A stretch of DNA of 35,000 nucleotides from Theodoxus fluviatilis (GCA_034096865.1 JAWQFJ010020518.1:12501-47500), one strand, 5' to 3'. Positions 9,335-19,589 are shown, numbered from the stretch's first letter. Numbers and translations are program-made. Notes: generated from the sequence alone by a model not told the origin.

Positions 9335-11685
9335 AAGGTGGGAGGCACGCTGGGAGGTGGGTGGATGGGTGGGGTGTTGAGGATGGGAGACACGCTGGGA
9401 GGTGGGTGGATGGGTGGGGTGTTAAGGATGGGAGACACGCTGGGAGGTGGGTGGATGGGTGGGGTGTTGAGGATGGGAGGCACGCTGGGAAGTGGGTGGA
9501 TGGGTGGGGTGGTGAGAATGGGAGGCACGCTGGGAGGTGGGTGGATGGGTGGGGGTGTTGAGGATGGGAGGCCACGCTGGGAGTGGGTGGAGGGGTGGGT
9601 GTTGAGGATGGGAGGCACGCTGGGGAGGTGGGTGGATGGGTGGGGTGTTGAGGATGGGAGGCACGCTGGAGGTGGGGTGGATGGGTGGGGTGTTGAGGAG
9701 GGGAGGCACGCTGGGAGGTGGTGGATGGGGGGGTGTTGAGGATGGCAGGCACGCTGGTAGGTGGGTGGATGGGTGGGGTGTTGAGGATGGCAGGCACGCT
9801 GGGAGGTGGGTGGATGGGTGGGGTGTTGAGGATGGGAGGCACGCTGGGAGGTGGGTGGATGGGTGGGGGTGTTGAGGATGGAGGCACGCTGGGAGGTGGG
9901 TGGATGGGTGGGGTGTTGAGGATGGGAGGCACGCTGGGAGGTGGGTGGATGGGTGGGGTGTTGAGGATGGGAGGCACGCGGGGAGGTGGGTGGATGGGGG
10001 CTGGGAGGTGGTGGGGTGGGGTGTTGAGGATGGGTGGCCGGCTTGGAGGTGGGTGGATGGGTGGGGTGTTGAGGATGGGAGGCACGCTGGGAGGTGGGTG
10101 GATGGGTGGGGTGTTGAGGATGGGAGGCACGCTGGGAGGTGGGTGGATGGGTGGGTGTTGAGGATGGGAGGCACGCTGGGAGGTGGGTGGATGGGTGGGG
10201 TGTTGAGGATGGGAGGCACGCTGGGAGGTGGGTGGATGGGTGGGGTGTTGAGGATGGGAGGCACGCTGGGAGGTGGGTGGATGGGTGGGGTGTTGAGGAT
10301 GGGAGGGCACGCTGGGAGGTGGGTGGATGGGTGGGGGTGTTGAGGATGGGAGGCACGCTGGGAGGTGGGTGGATGGGTGGGGTGTTGAGGATGGGAGGCA
10401 CGCTGGAGGTGGTGGATGGGTGGGGTGTTGAGGATGGAGGCACGGGTGGATGGGTGGGGTGTTGAGGATGGGAGACACGCTGGGAGGTGGGTGATTGGGT
10501 GGGGTGTTGAGGATGGGAGGCACGCTGGAGGTGGGTGGATGGGTGGGGTGTTGAGGATATGGGAGGCACGCTGGAGGTGGGTGGATGGGTGGGTGTTGAG
10601 GATGGGAGGCACGCTGGGAGGTGGGTGGATGGGTGGAGTGTTGAGGATGGGAGGCACGCTGGGAGGTGGGTGGATGGGTGGGGTGTTGAGGATGGGAGGC
10701 ACGCTGGGAGGTGGGTGGATGGGTGGGGTGTTGAGGATGGGAGGCACGCTGGGAGGTGGGTGGATGGGTGGGGTGTTGAGGATGGGAGGCACGCTGGGAG
10801 GTGGGTGGATGGGTGGGGTGTTTGAGGATTGGGAGGACACGCTGGAGGTGGGGGATGGGTGGGGTGTTGAGGATGGGAGGCACGCTGGGAGGTGGGTGGA
10901 TGGGTGGGGTGTTGAGGATGGGAGGCACGCTGGGAGGTGGGTGGATGGGTGGGGTGTTGAGGATGTGGAGGACACGCTGGGAGGTGGGTGATGGGTGGGT
11001 GTTGAGGAGGGGAGCCACGCTGGGAGGTGGGTGGATGTGTGGGGTGTTGAGGATGGGAGACACGCTGGGAGGTGGGTGGATGGGTGGGGTGTTGAGGATG
11101 GGAGACACGCTGGGAGGTGGGGGATGGGGGGGTGTGAGGATGGGAAGGCACGCTGGAGGTGGGTGGATGGGTGGGGTGTTGAGGATGGGAGCACCGCTGG
11201 GAGGTGGGTAGATTTGGGTGGGGTGTTGAGGATGGGAGGGCACGCTGGGAGGTGGGTGGATGGGTGGGGTGTTTTTGAGGATGGGAGGCACGCGTGGGAG
11301 GGTGGGGTGGTACTGGTGTGGGGTGTTGAGGATGGGAGGCACGCTGGGAGGTGGGTGGATGGGTGGGGTGTTGAGGATGGGAGGCACGCTGGGAGGTGGG
11401 TGGATGGGTGGGGTGTTGAGGATGGGAGGCACGCTGGGAGGTGGGTGGATGGGTGGGGTGTTGAGGATGGGAGACACGCTGGGAGGTGGGTGGATGGGTG
11501 GGGTGTTTGAGGATGGGAGGCACGCTGGGCAGGCGGTGGGTGGGATGGGGTGGGGGTGCTTGAGGAATGGGAGGACACGCTGGGAGGTGGGTGGATGGGT
11601 GGGGTGTTGAGGATGGGAGGCACGCTGGGAGGTGGGTGGATGGGTGGGATGTTGAGGATGGGACCCACACTGGGCGGGGGATGTC
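9335..11685. repeat. G-rich 45-bp satellite, about 52 copies
   Basis: The unit is 45 bp: GGAGGTGGGTGGATGGGTGG, then GGTGTTGAGGATGGGAGGCA, then CGCTG. Each unit has four or more closely spaced G runs on the plus strand (GGG, GGTGGG, GGATGGG, GGGG), so nearly every copy is a potential G-quadruplex. Unlike the 60-bp array, copies differ mainly by one-base gains and losses in G runs, plus a few partial units (near 9990 and 10440). The minus-strand 748-841 codon frames (Pro/His/Ser) and many plus-strand Gly/Trp frames come from the repeat. Confidence 0.96.
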
Positions 11686-12127
11686 AAGGTGGAAATGCAC
11701 TAGTATTACTAACTGAATCGTTGAATCAAGGTTTTTAGATACATGTGCTTGAATCTTTGCGAGTCGTTGTAACTTGTCCAAACTTGAATGTAGACCTCAG
11801 AATCCGGAAGAGTCCAACAAAACGAATTCAGTCGACTGGTTTTTATGACTTTTAATGAAGACTTCAAAGGCACGACTCTCTCCTTGACAAAAGGGAAGGG
11901 AAGGCGAAGACTGTCCAGGATGTACAGGATGGGTGGGGAGTTTACACGTCTTGCGCCAAAGACAAATGAAGCTCGTCTCCCACTATGCAATGCAGCGCAA
12001 AGGTCCAAATACCATCCAGACGAGGAACGCCACCGTATAGAGGAACGCCTCCACTGCACTGACCAATGGTCACGTAATCAGTATGACGTGAACGTCACGT
12101 CATTACATACATTACTATCACATGTTA
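11686..12127. other. Stretch with no recognisable gene
   Basis: Overlapping frames of 102 codons (plus, 11845-12153) and 116 codons (minus, 11709-12059) have no recognised domain. The only distinct motif is the double CRE-like palindrome at 12083. Confidence 0.4.
12083..12103. promoter_or_regulatory. CRE-like palindrome
   Basis: Perfect 9-bp arms ATGACGTGA and TCACGTCAT around ACG. TGACGTGA and TGACGTCA-like strings are classic CREB/ATF-type sites. No gene start next to it can be shown, so a regulatory role is only a possibility. Confidence 0.25.
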
Positions 12128-12200
12128 CGAAAACTTTCCATATGTATCATTAGGAATGCAAATGCTCATTTCATTAACGGCACACGTTTCTCAGTTAAAT
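12128..12200. repeat. Single diverged copy of a 75-bp repeat, left of the LINE
   Basis: GGAATGCAAATGCTCATTTC followed by a CACGTTTCTC-type segment resembles the two tandem copies at 14542-14672, on the other side of the LINE. It suggests the LINE landed in, or next to, a small tandem array. Confidence 0.55.
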
Positions 12201-12539
12201 ATTGATCAGAGAGACACATATTAACATAGCGGGGGCGAACATAGCATTTGCCACAAGTGCGAAATATCTCGGGGTCATGTTAGATCAAAACTTGTCACCA
12301 GACCCCCAAATTCGTAAAATCATCTCCTCAGGCTACATGCACCTACACCGCATTTGGAGTATCAGGGATTGTCTGACTGAAAAGACTGCAGCAGCCCTGG
12401 TGGTGACTCTTGTGCTGTCCAATCTTGATTACTGCAACAGTCTGCTGACTGCTGCAACCAACGGTCAATTGCAGAGACTTCAGCGTCTTCAGAATTCTGC
12501 AGCTAGGGTAGTGAAGCGACTGCCGAGGTGGGCTCGCAT

Positions 12540-12599
12540 CATTCTGTAAACCCGAGTCAGTAGTTTGCCGGTAGGCGAAATCTCTAGTTTACTAGAATG
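12540..12599 (+). mobile_element. Micro-element copy B, 60 bp, with 9-bp target duplication
   Basis: Begins CATTCTGTAAACCCGAGT and ends CTAGTTTACTAGAATG. GGCTCGCAT flanks it perfectly at 12531-12539 and 12600-12608. It splits the LINE reverse transcriptase frame between the Arg-Ile and Thr-Pro-Val codons; omitting the insert and one duplication keeps the frame open, which fixes both ends to the base. Same family as 2729-2774, with a middle that is 14 bp longer. No coding capacity. Confidence 0.85.
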
Positions 12600-13740
12600 G
12601 GCTCGCATAACCCCTGTGCTCAGTGACCTTCATTGGCTTCCAGTTCGCCAACGGGTGGAATTTAAGACCCTCTCCATCGTGTTTAAGTGTGAAACTGGTT
12701 GTCGCGAGCAGGTTGCAGGTTTGGGGGCGGGGTAATTTTCGTGTTCGTGAGCTTGTGTGTGCATGCTCGGCGTGTAGTGTGTTTGTAGCGCGTTAGCGCG
12801 CTCCTCGTCCGCGCTTTTCGCTGTTTCACGTGAGGGGTGACGAGGTGAGTAAACTCTGTGCGCCCTCGCACGGGATTTGCGAGGCCGGCAGGGGTGAACG
12901 CACTGCTCGTTGGATTTTGGGGAAGATTGGTTTTGGAGAGTCAGATGCTAACTTGTGAGCATAGAGGCAACATCGCTGTTGTGGTGGTTGCCGGAATTGT
13001 GGTGAGACCGCTGTCGACCCAGTGCGTGGCGTGCCTACTGCCAGCCCAGAATCGTTAGCGACTGTATTGTCGTTGTCGGCGTAGGCCGAACAGAACCATC
13101 ACCAGGGGAAGGGCCGAGTTTCTTCCATGAGAGTATTTGTTTGTGTGTAAATGTCTTTGTGGAAGTTTTCACTAGGTTGTTAGTCTGTTGTTCTATGGGT
13201 GGGTGGGAAGTTGAAATAGGCAGTATAATTTTAGAACCAGTCGGTTGTCGTTCATTCATTTGCCTTGTTTCCAGCTCGCCTCATTTGCATCATGTCATGG
13301 TTCGTGGTAGGTTTGCTGTTGTTTGGATTTGCTTGATTTGGTTAAAAGCTAAATGCTCGAAATGGCTCTAGTTTGAGGCTAAGGCTAGGACTGTGTTTTG
13401 AATGAGTGCCGTCATTTCGTTACGGTGGAATGGCTATTTCCAGTTTAGTGGGGTGTAACAGTTTTGAGTTGGGATTTGTGTGCCATGTGTTATGCCATGT
13501 ATGCTAATTCTGGCCATTTAGGCCTGTGTGGATTTTATGTTTCACGACCGTCATCGTCCAAGGTCCTCGTGGCTCCTCATCGCTGTCGTCGTCATCAACT
13601 GCCGCTCATTCGTCCTCGCATCCCTGACAGTGCTTGATGCTCATCACCTTGAGCTCACCTGGTCCAGGGGAAGGTCGACTTTCAGCGTCACCTTGGTTCT
13701 TCATCTCCGTTCTGCGGCCTGTCGCAGAAGGCCGCCATGT

Positions 13741-13905
13741 GACAGTGGTGGACAGCTGTAGCTGTTGTGCTGGCGTGAGTGACAGTGGTGGACAATCGTA
13801 GTTTGTTGTGCTTGCGAGTTTTGACAGTTGTGGACTACCGTAGTTTGTTGTGCTTGCATGTTTTGACAGTTGTGGACAACCGGGGGTTTTGTTGTACTTG
13901 CGTGG
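13741..13905 (+). repeat. Four tandem 40-43 bp repeats in the solo LTR
   Basis: Units start GACAGT(G/T)GTGGAC at 13741, 13781, 13824 and 13866 and continue with GTAGTTTGTTGTGCTTGC-like sequence. Tandem repeats in this part of an LTR often act as U3 enhancers, but no activity can be read from the sequence. Confidence 0.75.
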
Positions 13906-14138
13906 AGATGGTGGTGTTGTTAAGGCTGCACCGTGAGAGCCACGGGCAACCATTAAGGTTTTGTTGGGTTGGGAGGGGAATGAGTTTTCACCTGTGTTGG
14001 GTTTGAGGTGTGTGGTGTAGCATTGTTTCATCTTTCATCGCTTGGTTGCATAAATTGTAGGTCATCAATCATCTATCGTCATTATCATCATTCACTTTCG
14101 CATCCATCTACTTCATTCTGCGGCATTGCCGAGGAGTT

Positions 14139-14144
14139 AATAAA
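14139..14144 (+). terminator. Polyadenylation signal of the LTR
   Basis: AATAAA 90 bp from the LTR end, followed by the T-rich TCTTTGTTTAT. It is positioned as expected at the R/U5 boundary. Confidence 0.55.
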
Positions 14145-14541
14145 TCTTTGTTTATCCCATAGTAGTTTTTGAGTTCCTGACTCCCTCTGCATGAGAGGTT
14201 AAGGTCCCACCTAGCAGGTGTGGGCGCGACACTGGTGAAGCCCCAACCTACCTCGGAGAACTCCTTAAACCTCACAACCCCACAAGGAATCTCCGTTCCT
14301 CAAAAAGAAGACTTGATTGTCCCACAAACTAGGCTACGGAGCTTCGGTGACCGCTCCTTCAGCGTTGTTGGACCGAGACTCTGGAACCAACTTCCTGAGG
14401 GTCTGAGGGTTAGTCCATCCTTGGCCACATTTAAAACTGGCATCAAAACTTTATTTCGTCTTGTCGCGCCATGAGCATGTTTATCATGATAATGGCGCAG
14501 TAAAAAATGAAAATACATACATACATACAAATACTGGGATC

Positions 14542-14672
14542 CCAATAACTTACTTTAAGAATGCAAATAGTATTTCATTAGTAGCGTATGTTTCTCTGTT
14601 AATTAAGCACAGGTGTCCCCATAACTTACATTGGAAATGCAAATGTTATTTCATTAGTAGAATATCAATTCG
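14542..14672. repeat. Two tandem copies of a 75-bp repeat
   Basis: Units start CCCAATAACTTAC (14541) and CCCATAACTTAC (14617). Both contain AATGCAAAT, then TATTTCATTAGTAG. A third diverged copy lies on the far side of the LINE at 12128-12200. Confidence 0.65.
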
Positions 14673-15025
14673 AGTAATCTGTGGGATGGCCTTCTATGCT
14701 AGGCACGGAGAGCAAAGGAGTTCGACTTTGGGATACCGTCTTGTAAATATATATAGACAGATACTCGGCGATAAGATGGACGTACCGTTATTAAAACATT
14801 TACTTGTAATCCTAGTCATTGGGATGAGGGTGGGACATAGCCTGGTGAATGGGGTGGGGTTGGGAAGTAGAGTGATGAATAAGAGCGTGGAGGGTAGAGT
14901 GATGAATGGAATAGGAATAGAGATGGGACAGGGATGCGAGTTGTTTTCACTGTTTCCACAATTACTACCAGACTATAGAAAGGAAGCTCATGCAGAGGCT
15001 TTGCACTGAACCAAACCCTGAGCAC
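14673..15025. other. Stretch with no recognisable gene
   Basis: It contains a G-rich segment with loose GTAGAGTGATGAAT repeats at 14866-14908. Nothing else recognised. Confidence 0.4.
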
Positions 15026-15395
15026 ATCAGCCACTGCTGTACTTGCCTTCACAGTAACACACTTTCTCTCACCTCGCTCTCTGTCGGCAGTGGACTCCCA
15101 CAGCTACTGCTGTACTTGCCTTCACAGCAACACACTTTCTCTCACCTCGCTCTCTGTCGGCAGTGGACTCCCACAGCTACTGCTGTACTTGCCTTCACAG
15201 CAACACACTTTTCTCTCACCTCGCTCTTTGTCGGCAGTGGACTCCCACAGCTACTGCTGTACTTGCCTTCACAGCAACACACTTTCTCTCACCTCGCTCT
15301 CTGTCGGCAGTGGACTCCCACAGCTACTGCTGTACTTGCCTTCACAGCAACACACTTTCTCTCACCTCGCTCTTTGTCGGCAGTGGACTCCCCCT
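15026..15395. repeat. Five tandem copies of a 73-bp unit
   Basis: The unit starts CACTGCTGTACTTGCCTTCA or CTACTGCTGTACTTG and ends CGGCAGTGGACTCCCACAG. One copy has an extra T (74 bp). Because 73 is not a multiple of three, all three plus frames cycle through the repeat, giving overlapping frames of 87-241 codons that are not genes. Copies are nearly identical, so the expansion is recent or homogenised. Confidence 0.95.
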
Positions 15396-15785
15396 GTGCA
15401 GACACGCCTGTAGGCAGCCTCAGTAGCTCTCATCCAAGCCCGCTTAATGGATCGATAAATTGGATGCAGCACCTGGGCACACTCCCATCGGCGGCTGAGC
15501 ACCGTCCCTCTAAGGGGGTGAGCACGCTGTCTGGACGCATCTTACCTCCAAACAAATGGCGTGCCACTAAGATCAGGCAAGCTCACGTACAAGGAAAAAG
15601 TGTCAGGAAAAATCATCGGCATAACTGCATCCTACTTTTCACATACCAGTTCGAAATTTGGTCAAACGATGATTTTGAATTATATCGTTATCATTGCCAG
15701 GAAGTTCTCAGATAGTTTTCTCAGCAAAAGTCATTCAATGACTCTATCGATCCCCGCCCCCCCCCCCCCTCCCCTAATGAACGCA
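15396..15785. other. Stretch with no recognisable gene
   Basis: Moderate GC followed by AT-rich DNA and a short C run at about 15757-15770. No domain in any frame that I recognise. Confidence 0.4.
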
Positions 15786-15788
15786 CAC

Positions 15789-15845
<57 letters not shown>

Positions 15846-15941
15846 AAGAGAACGAACGGTTTGTTTGTTAGGCCACGGGCCTATCACAACTTACAAAATC
15901 GAATTATCTGCAGCAGCAAGAGAGAGAGAGAGAGAGAGAGA
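15786..15941. repeat. Two (GA)n tracts
   Basis: (GA)n at about 15790-15842 and again at about 15918-15941, separated by about 75 bp of ordinary sequence. Confidence 0.92.
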
Positions 15942-17163
15942 GACTTTCAGAAGCGCACAGTTAGAGAAGCATTTCTGATGACTCAAATAGCGAAAAGATG
16001 TGAAGCATTCTTACAGCAGAGACTTATCTCCTATCAACACAGTGTGGGATGAGAAGCGAGGGTGCTTTGATGAAAGACTTACGTTGCCACACACTGGGAC
16101 ATTCACCCCTGTGCAAGTCTCTTCATTGAAACGTTGCTTAGTATTTTAGCAATGCTGCTAATCCTTCTTTTTGTATAACCCTTGTCCCACAAACCAAGTT
16201 CCCCTTTCATAACTGTGCTTCTATTTAGTATGTTTGTGAAATGAGAACTATAGTGCGTATATCGTGACAGTTCAAGTAACATGACATACATTGTGCGAAC
16301 AGTAACCGCATTTAGGATTACGATGACGACAACGATCGTTTGGTGAAAGAGTGGTGATAAAATGGTTGAGGTTACCCATATAATAGAATCCATTTCACAC
16401 ATTTCCTTCAAAGCTTGATTTGTGGTCTGTCACTTCCACCCCTATCGACAGGTCTCGTTCTATTGACCTTGCCCTAAGTGGGCTGATGCAGAGGCTTGTG
16501 ATCTTGCCTTCATGTCGTGGTTGAGAGCGCTGCCTGTGTGGCTATGCAGTAACTGTGAGTGCTTCATGTCTGGTCGCCGAAGGAAGCACTCCAATTCCTC
16601 TCTGCATTTCTCCAAAGAGAAACAGCTGCCTGCGCATGCCATCGCAATGGCACCATGTCCCTGTAATATCAACAGTGGTTCCCAGTCCAGTGATCAGCAA
16701 GCCAACCATCTAGCTGTCCTCATCGGACAAATGCCGCAATATGGACGTAGACGATGATGATGATGCCAAGCAGATCATGAAAATCCAACCATCATGTCTG
16801 CCAGTTCTCTCGGACGAACACCCGCAATTTTCTTTTCACTGCCGACGGCTGCACAACAACTGACGTAATGCCATGGCTGACGTCCTGTGCGGGGATCATC
16901 GACACTGGGTGCAATCCCCTGACCAGGCAGTGAGCAGTGATCTGGAGACGTGACCCAGATCCAAACCTCCCGGCCCCAGACTGTCGATTCTGCACGGTGG
17001 CGGAAGTGTTCCCTGGCTGTGTCCACTGGCTTCCTGATCTGGTCACCCAGGCATGAGAATCCTACTGTCCTCACACTCAGCCTCCACTTTCTTTGGCGTC
17101 GGGTTGCCCTCTTGGGGTGCCTGTTGATGCTTCTTGTCCAGCTTCCACTTGTGTCTGTGTCCA
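15942..17163. other. Long stretch with no recognisable gene
   Basis: Non-repetitive DNA with several short frames: 81 codons on plus (16512-16757), 129 and 84 codons on minus (16775-17164, overlapping). None shows a domain, and overlapping frames on both strands argue for chance. Exons of an unrecognised host gene cannot be excluded around 16500-17150, where GC content is higher. Confidence 0.35.
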
Positions 17164-17258
17164 TCTGTGTTTGTCACCTCGTCTCTGTGTGTGTGTTCGT
17201 GCGTGCATGTGCGCGCGCGAGCTCGCGTGTGTGTTAGTGTGTGCGCGCGCTCGTGTAT
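17164..17258. repeat. GT/GC-rich alternating tract
   Basis: GTGTGTGT and GCGCGCGC alternations with interruptions. The transposon copy at 17264 is inserted at its end. Confidence 0.8.
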
Positions 17259-17263
17259 ATGTG

Positions 17264-17894
17264 CAGGGCCGGATCTAGGGGGGGTGCTGGGGGTGCTCGA
17301 GCACCCCCCCCCAAAAAAAAAAACAAAAAAAAAAACCTCCGTGGCAGCCAGGAGTTGGGGGAAGGAGGGAGGGGGGGGGGTGGTGGTTGCTCAAATATGT
17401 TGATCTACTTCCCACCTCATCGGATATCGGCACACTTTGCTTGGTAGCAGAGACAGTATAGTTAGTAAAAAGCTTGGGAAGGAGGGGGGGGGGGGGGGGG
17501 GGGGGGGCTAAAAGATGCTGGGCCCAGATGCTGTACTACTCTCCACTTGGTATAAGCACACTCTACTTGGCAGCCAAGGTAGCTGGGGAGGGAGGGGGGG
17601 GGGGGTGCTGCTATAATTAAGATGCCTTCCTTTTGCTACTCGCACAGACAAATCAAACCCGGGCAGAGACAGGAAGAATCTGTGACCAAACAAAAACTCT
17701 TGGAAATGACCGCACTGCCAGATTGCACAGATTTGCACCATTTTTCTCAAAATTTTCCGGGGGGGCATGCCCCCGGACCCCCCTAGAGGGGCGTGCCTGC
17801 TTCGCAGGCACGCACTCGTGGCTTCGCCACTTCGATGAGAAGACCCTAAAACAATTTTAAGCACCCCCCCTCAAAAAACTTTGATCCGGCCCTG
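17264..17894. mobile_element. Non-autonomous TIR transposon with C/G runs, copy 3 (631 bp)
   Basis: Ends CAGGGCCGGATC and GATCCGGCCCTG. ATGTG at 17259-17263 and 17895-17899 is a perfect 5-bp duplication. It shares with copy 2 about 34 consecutive identical bases around GGGGGGGCATGCCCCC, the TTC-loop stem (17791-17813, arms GCGTGCCTGC and GCAGGCACGC) and the GGCTTCGCCACTTCGATGA block. The left half is expanded by A, G and C homopolymers (a G run of more than 20 near 17485-17507). No transposase frame. Confidence 0.85.
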
Positions 17895-17948
17895 ATGTGT
17901 ATGTGTGTATTTGTGTGTCTATGTATCTATCCGTATGTCCGTCCGTCC

Positions 17949-17950
<2 letters not shown>

Positions 17951-17996
<46 letters not shown>
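17951..17996. repeat. (CT)n microsatellite
   Basis: About 46 bp of CT dinucleotides after a GTCC-repeat lead-in at 17935-17950. Confidence 0.95.
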
Positions 17997-17999
<3 letters not shown>

Positions 18000-18570
18000 T
18001 TTTTGGTCCTGTCCCCTGCCTGTGTGAAAGACAATGAGGGAAAATCCAATGCGATTATCAACAAAGTGGTATATTTGTAGACATTCATGGTATTTTAGAT
18101 GCATAGAGTTTTTTTAAATATAAGTTTTGTATCTAAACATGCAAATAGAATGCACATTTATTTCATTGCTGTCACTGATACATTATGAACTCACCCATCA
18201 TAAAGTTGGCATCTAATTTGGAAGTGTGTTTACCAGGAACTGCAGCATATGAAATTAATTCTTTAAATCATCCTTTAAAAGCACGCACATTCGATGCAAC
18301 TTTTAGGCATGAATCCTATCACAGGAAATGTCAGCGGAAAGTGCGAGTGGATATCTGTTAAGTTCTTGATGTAACGACACTATCTCCATCCGTATATAAA
18401 TTATTGAAGATTACAACTTGATGAGTTGCAAAATGGGACCAGTTGAGGAAATTGCGTGGCTCGAAATAATCGCATGTTGAGTCCGGCTTTCAGAGTCCTC
18501 ACAGCTATATAAATTTATAATAGCTGATTTTACGATAATGTGACCAGGATGCGAGCATTTCTTTTACGTT
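17997..18570. other. Stretch with no recognisable gene
   Basis: AT-rich DNA without recognised coding or structural elements. Confidence 0.4.
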
Positions 18571-18622
18571 TCCTCCTCCTCCTCCTCCTCCTCCTCCTCC
18601 TCCTCGCACCTCCTCCTCCTTG

Positions 18623-18675
<53 letters not shown>

Positions 18676-18689
18676 ACTCTCTCTCTTTC

Positions 18690-18733
<44 letters not shown>

Positions 18734-18747
18734 TCTCTCACTCTCTG

Positions 18748-18797
<50 letters not shown>
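18571..18797. repeat. (CTC)n then (CT)n microsatellite
   Basis: CTC triplets at about 18571-18618, then about 175 bp of CT dinucleotides with sparse interruptions. A polypyrimidine tract of more than 220 bp. Confidence 0.95.
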
Positions 18798-18799
<2 letters not shown>

Positions 18800-19589
18800 G
18801 TGCTTTTCTCTAGAGTATGCTCATTTCGCTGTGTCCTGATTTAAAGAGTCTTATAATTCCCATTGCCCATAATTCTGCCCTGTTTGTCCTCCCCCTCCAG
18901 CTGCCTGCCCGTATGTTTCCAGCAGACGCTACCCCTTCCTCCTCACTTCCCCCATGACTACACGCAGATGGTCTCATTCAATCTGCCGGTTCAGATCGAT
19001 ATCCCGGTTCTGTGAGGTCGACGTTCTCCTCGAGCTACCGGAAGTCCCAGTGCGCAGGTGCAAGAACGTGCCAGACCCGGATGCACGACCTTGCCTGCGT
19101 AACTAGAGCAAGTGATACCATTTCAGTTTTTACGATTTAGTGTGCCTTGGATTTCTAGAGACGCTAGCAAAAAGGAGGAAGGTTTTTAATGGCATGCGTA
19201 GAGATGTTACGGTTTCATAGGAAAGTTTTGTTTAAATGCAAATCGATGTTGAAGTCTAGAAGAATATTTTTCCAGGATACTCATGAATGTCGGGCCTGGA
19301 AGGAAGATTTTGTCTGGATGCATAGTGATGTTACAATCTGGAGGGAAGGGGCTTCCCCTAAGTTTCCCGTGACATTGCAGTCTGGAAGAAATTAAGGCCC
19401 TGAACTGAGATGAAGATTGCTGGGAAGGGTTCTCAATGAGTTACTCCAAATTGCACAGTTTGGAAGACTGCATTTAAGTCGATTAAGAGGAGATTGAAGT
19501 GAGGAGTAACGCTTTTACTGTTATGCCTGGAGTCGTTGTAGTATGCTTTTTTGCCTTGGATGCCAAAAAATAATTATTGTATAGAGAAA
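18798..19589. other. Stretch with diverged repeat copies
   Basis: No gene recognised. From about 19190 to 19400 it contains loose copies of the motif in the array that follows (TGGAAGGAAGATTTTGTCTGG, GATGTTACAATCTGGA), so the array seems to have older, decayed members upstream. Confidence 0.45.

Larger units (their letters stand above)
12700..14231 (+). mobile_element. Solo LTR of an LTR retrotransposon, 1,532 bp
   Basis: Seen: the segment starts TGTCGCG and ends CGCGACA, the TG...CA inverted ends of an LTR. It is flanked by CTGGT at 12695-12699 and 14232-14236, a perfect 5-bp target duplication. It interrupts the LINE frame, and the frame is intact across it once removed. An AATAAA signal at 14139-14144, about 90 bp from the 3' end, sets plus orientation. 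There is no gag, pol or second LTR, so this is a solo LTR left by recombination between two LTRs. Known: 5-bp duplications are usual for Gypsy, BEL and many Copia elements, so the family is undetermined. Short frames inside it are not recognised. Confidence 0.88.
12202..14530 (+). pseudogene. CR1/L2-like LINE, 3' part of reverse transcriptase ORF, broken
   Basis: Seen: coding blocks 12202-12539, 12609-12699 and 14237-14474 read in order as the C-terminal part of a non-LTR reverse transcriptase ORF. Landmarks are AKYLGVMLDQNLS, LSNLDYCNSLL, LQNSAARVV, LSDLHWLPVRQRVEFKT, GDRSFSVVGPRLWNQLP and a final LATFKTGIKTLF before the stop. The two gaps are insertions: a micro-element (12540-12599) and a solo LTR (12700-14231). 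In each case the frame continues across once the insert and one duplication copy are ignored. A separate one-base frameshift lies near 14305-14320, so the copy was dead or decaying independently. The 3' end carries a possible stem (GCGCCAT 14466, ATGGCGC 14492) and a short TACA tail near 14514-14528. The 5' end is truncated at about 12202; the catalytic YxDD region is missing. CR1 versus L2 versus a related clade cannot be settled by eye. Confidence 0.85.

Noticed and set aside
9256..11781. Minus-strand frames of 748-841 codons rich in Pro/His/Ser
   Set aside because: Overlapping frames in all phases of a 45-bp satellite. One-base indels move the repeat between frames, as expected for non-coding DNA.
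11845..12153. 102-codon plus-strand frame next to the LINE
   Set aside because: No similarity to LINE reverse transcriptase motifs or any domain I recognise, and it overlaps a 116-codon frame on the other strand.
14990..15715. 241-codon frame across the 73-bp repeat
   Set aside because: The repeat cycles through all frames because 73 is not divisible by three; the tail after the array has no recognised domain.
16775..17164. 129-codon minus-strand frame
   Set aside because: No recognised motif, overlaps other frames on the same strand, and lies partly in low-complexity flanks.
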